This document shows, in pieces, positions 6,391 through 6,941 of a stretch of 6,941 bases of DNA. The DNA lies in assembly GCA_944393165.1 (NCBI GenBank), contig CALXZF010000125.1, forward strand, positions 1 to 6,941, given 5' to 3'. The first letter of the stretch is position 1; each line of letters starts with the position of its first letter. Made by a program: the position numbers and the translations under genes. Below the pieces are notes generated by a model, which was not told where the DNA came from, made no database searches, and worked only from the letters and a program-made list of their open reading frames with translations. The DNA is from an uncultured Clostridia bacterium. Lineage in GTDB: Bacteria; Bacillota_A; Clostridia; TANB77; CAG-508.

Positions 6391-6941
6391 TAACGATTGA
6401 ATGGCTTAGTGATTGGGCAGGAGGAATTATTGCCTCTGTTATAATAGGGACAATTATAGAAATGATTCTTCCAGAAGGAAATTGTAAAAAGTATATTAAA
6501 GTTATTATTGGAATGTATGTTTTATTTACAATTGTGTCTCCATTAATAACTAAGGTTACTGGAGAAAATGTTGAAGTATCAGATATTCTGGAATTAGATA
6601 AATACATAGAAGATGCAGAAGAGGCTTCTAAAGTTCAAAACTCCATAGAAGACAATAATCAAAGTAGTATAATGAACATTTATTCGTCAGGTTTAAAAGA
6701 TGATATAAAAGCAAAAATCGAAGCTAAAGGATATGTTGTAAATAGTGTAGATATAGGGATAGCAGATGATGAAACATATGCTATAGAAAATATAACTTTA
6801 GAGGTAGAAGAAAAAAATGAAGATTTACAGGAAACAGAGAATAATATAGAAAATACTACAAATAATGTAATAGAGCAGGTACAAGCTGTTGAAAAAGTGG
6901 AGGTGGATATAAATGATAAAAACACTACTAAGGAGAATGCG
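6387..6941 (+). CDS. spoIIIAF: Stage III sporulation protein AF, 5' part, start codon altered
   Basis: The frame is open from 6378 to the right edge, giving about 182 residues starting IEWLSDWAGGIIASVIIGT; the 3' end lies outside the window. SpoIIIAF is a bitopic or two-segment membrane protein whose soluble domain forms rings in the SpoIIIA channel. The first two hydrophobic segments (IIASVIIGTIIEMIL and VIIGMYVLFTIVSPLI) are followed by the typical NVEVSDILELDKYIEDAEE. Then come NIYSSGLKDDIKAKIEAKGY, the ring-forming domain start, and a Glu/Asn-rich linker. Family members begin MIEWLS, but the codon before ATT-GAA-TGG is ACG (6393-6395), not ATG. The only standard in-frame start after the TAA at 6375 is GTG 6387, which overlaps the ribosome binding site; it is used here as the formal start. 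ACG or ATT initiation at low efficiency is the alternative. spoIIIAG and spoIIIAH are expected beyond the edge. Confidence 0.92.
   Translation, partial: MVTIEWLSDWAGGIIASVIIGTIIEMILPEGNCKKYIKVIIGMYVLFTIVSPLITKVTGENVEVSDILELDKYIEDAEEASKVQNSIEDNNQSSIMNIYSSGLKDDIKAKIEAKGYVVNSVDIGIADDETYAIENITLEVEEKNEDLQETENNIENTTNNVIEQVQAVEKVEVDINDKNTTKENA

Overview
The window is AT-rich throughout (I estimate around 30% G+C; not computed). It carries the spoIIIA sporulation operon in its standard order and uses AGGAGG-type ribosome binding sites. This points to an endospore-forming or formerly endospore-forming Bacillota, most likely of the class Clostridia; no species can be named from this sequence. All genes are on the + strand.

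Layout. Bases 1-53 hold the last 16 or so codons of an upstream gene that cannot be identified. Bases 213-938 encode a complete YebC/PmpR-family protein (TACO1 in mitochondria). Bases 939-1138 form a leader with two hairpins, ahead of a 516-residue single-pass, cell-surface-type protein of unknown function (1139-2689). A strong intrinsic terminator at 2746-2785 then isolates the spoIIIA operon, which runs from 2847 off the right edge: spoIIIAA, spoIIIAB, spoIIIAC, spoIIIAD, spoIIIAE and the 5' part of spoIIIAF. In sporulating Bacillota these proteins form, with SpoIIIAG, SpoIIIAH and SpoIIQ, the SpoIIIA-SpoIIQ channel between mother cell and forespore. SpoIIIAA is the ATPase, SpoIIIAB to AE are membrane components, and SpoIIIAF has a ring-forming soluble domain.

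The main result is that the operon looks damaged in three separate places, although its order and most of its sequence are preserved. SpoIIIAA has a one-base insertion after codon 93. SpoIIIAB has an in-frame TAG at codon 17 followed by a run of 13 A in its N-terminal membrane segment. SpoIIIAF has ACG where an ATG start is expected, next to an intact ribosome binding site. SpoIIIAC, SpoIIIAD and SpoIIIAE are intact. This is either recent loss of sporulation or a cluster of consensus errors, and the sequence alone cannot separate the two.

Two non-coding repeat elements have also entered the operon. A 135-base palindromic element with perfect 30-base inverted ends lies between spoIIIAC and spoIIIAD. 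A 64-base two-unit element lies between spoIIIAE and spoIIIAF, and its first three bases are the spoIIIAE stop codon. They share TGATACA and GGGGAC motifs and resemble REP- or MITE-type elements.
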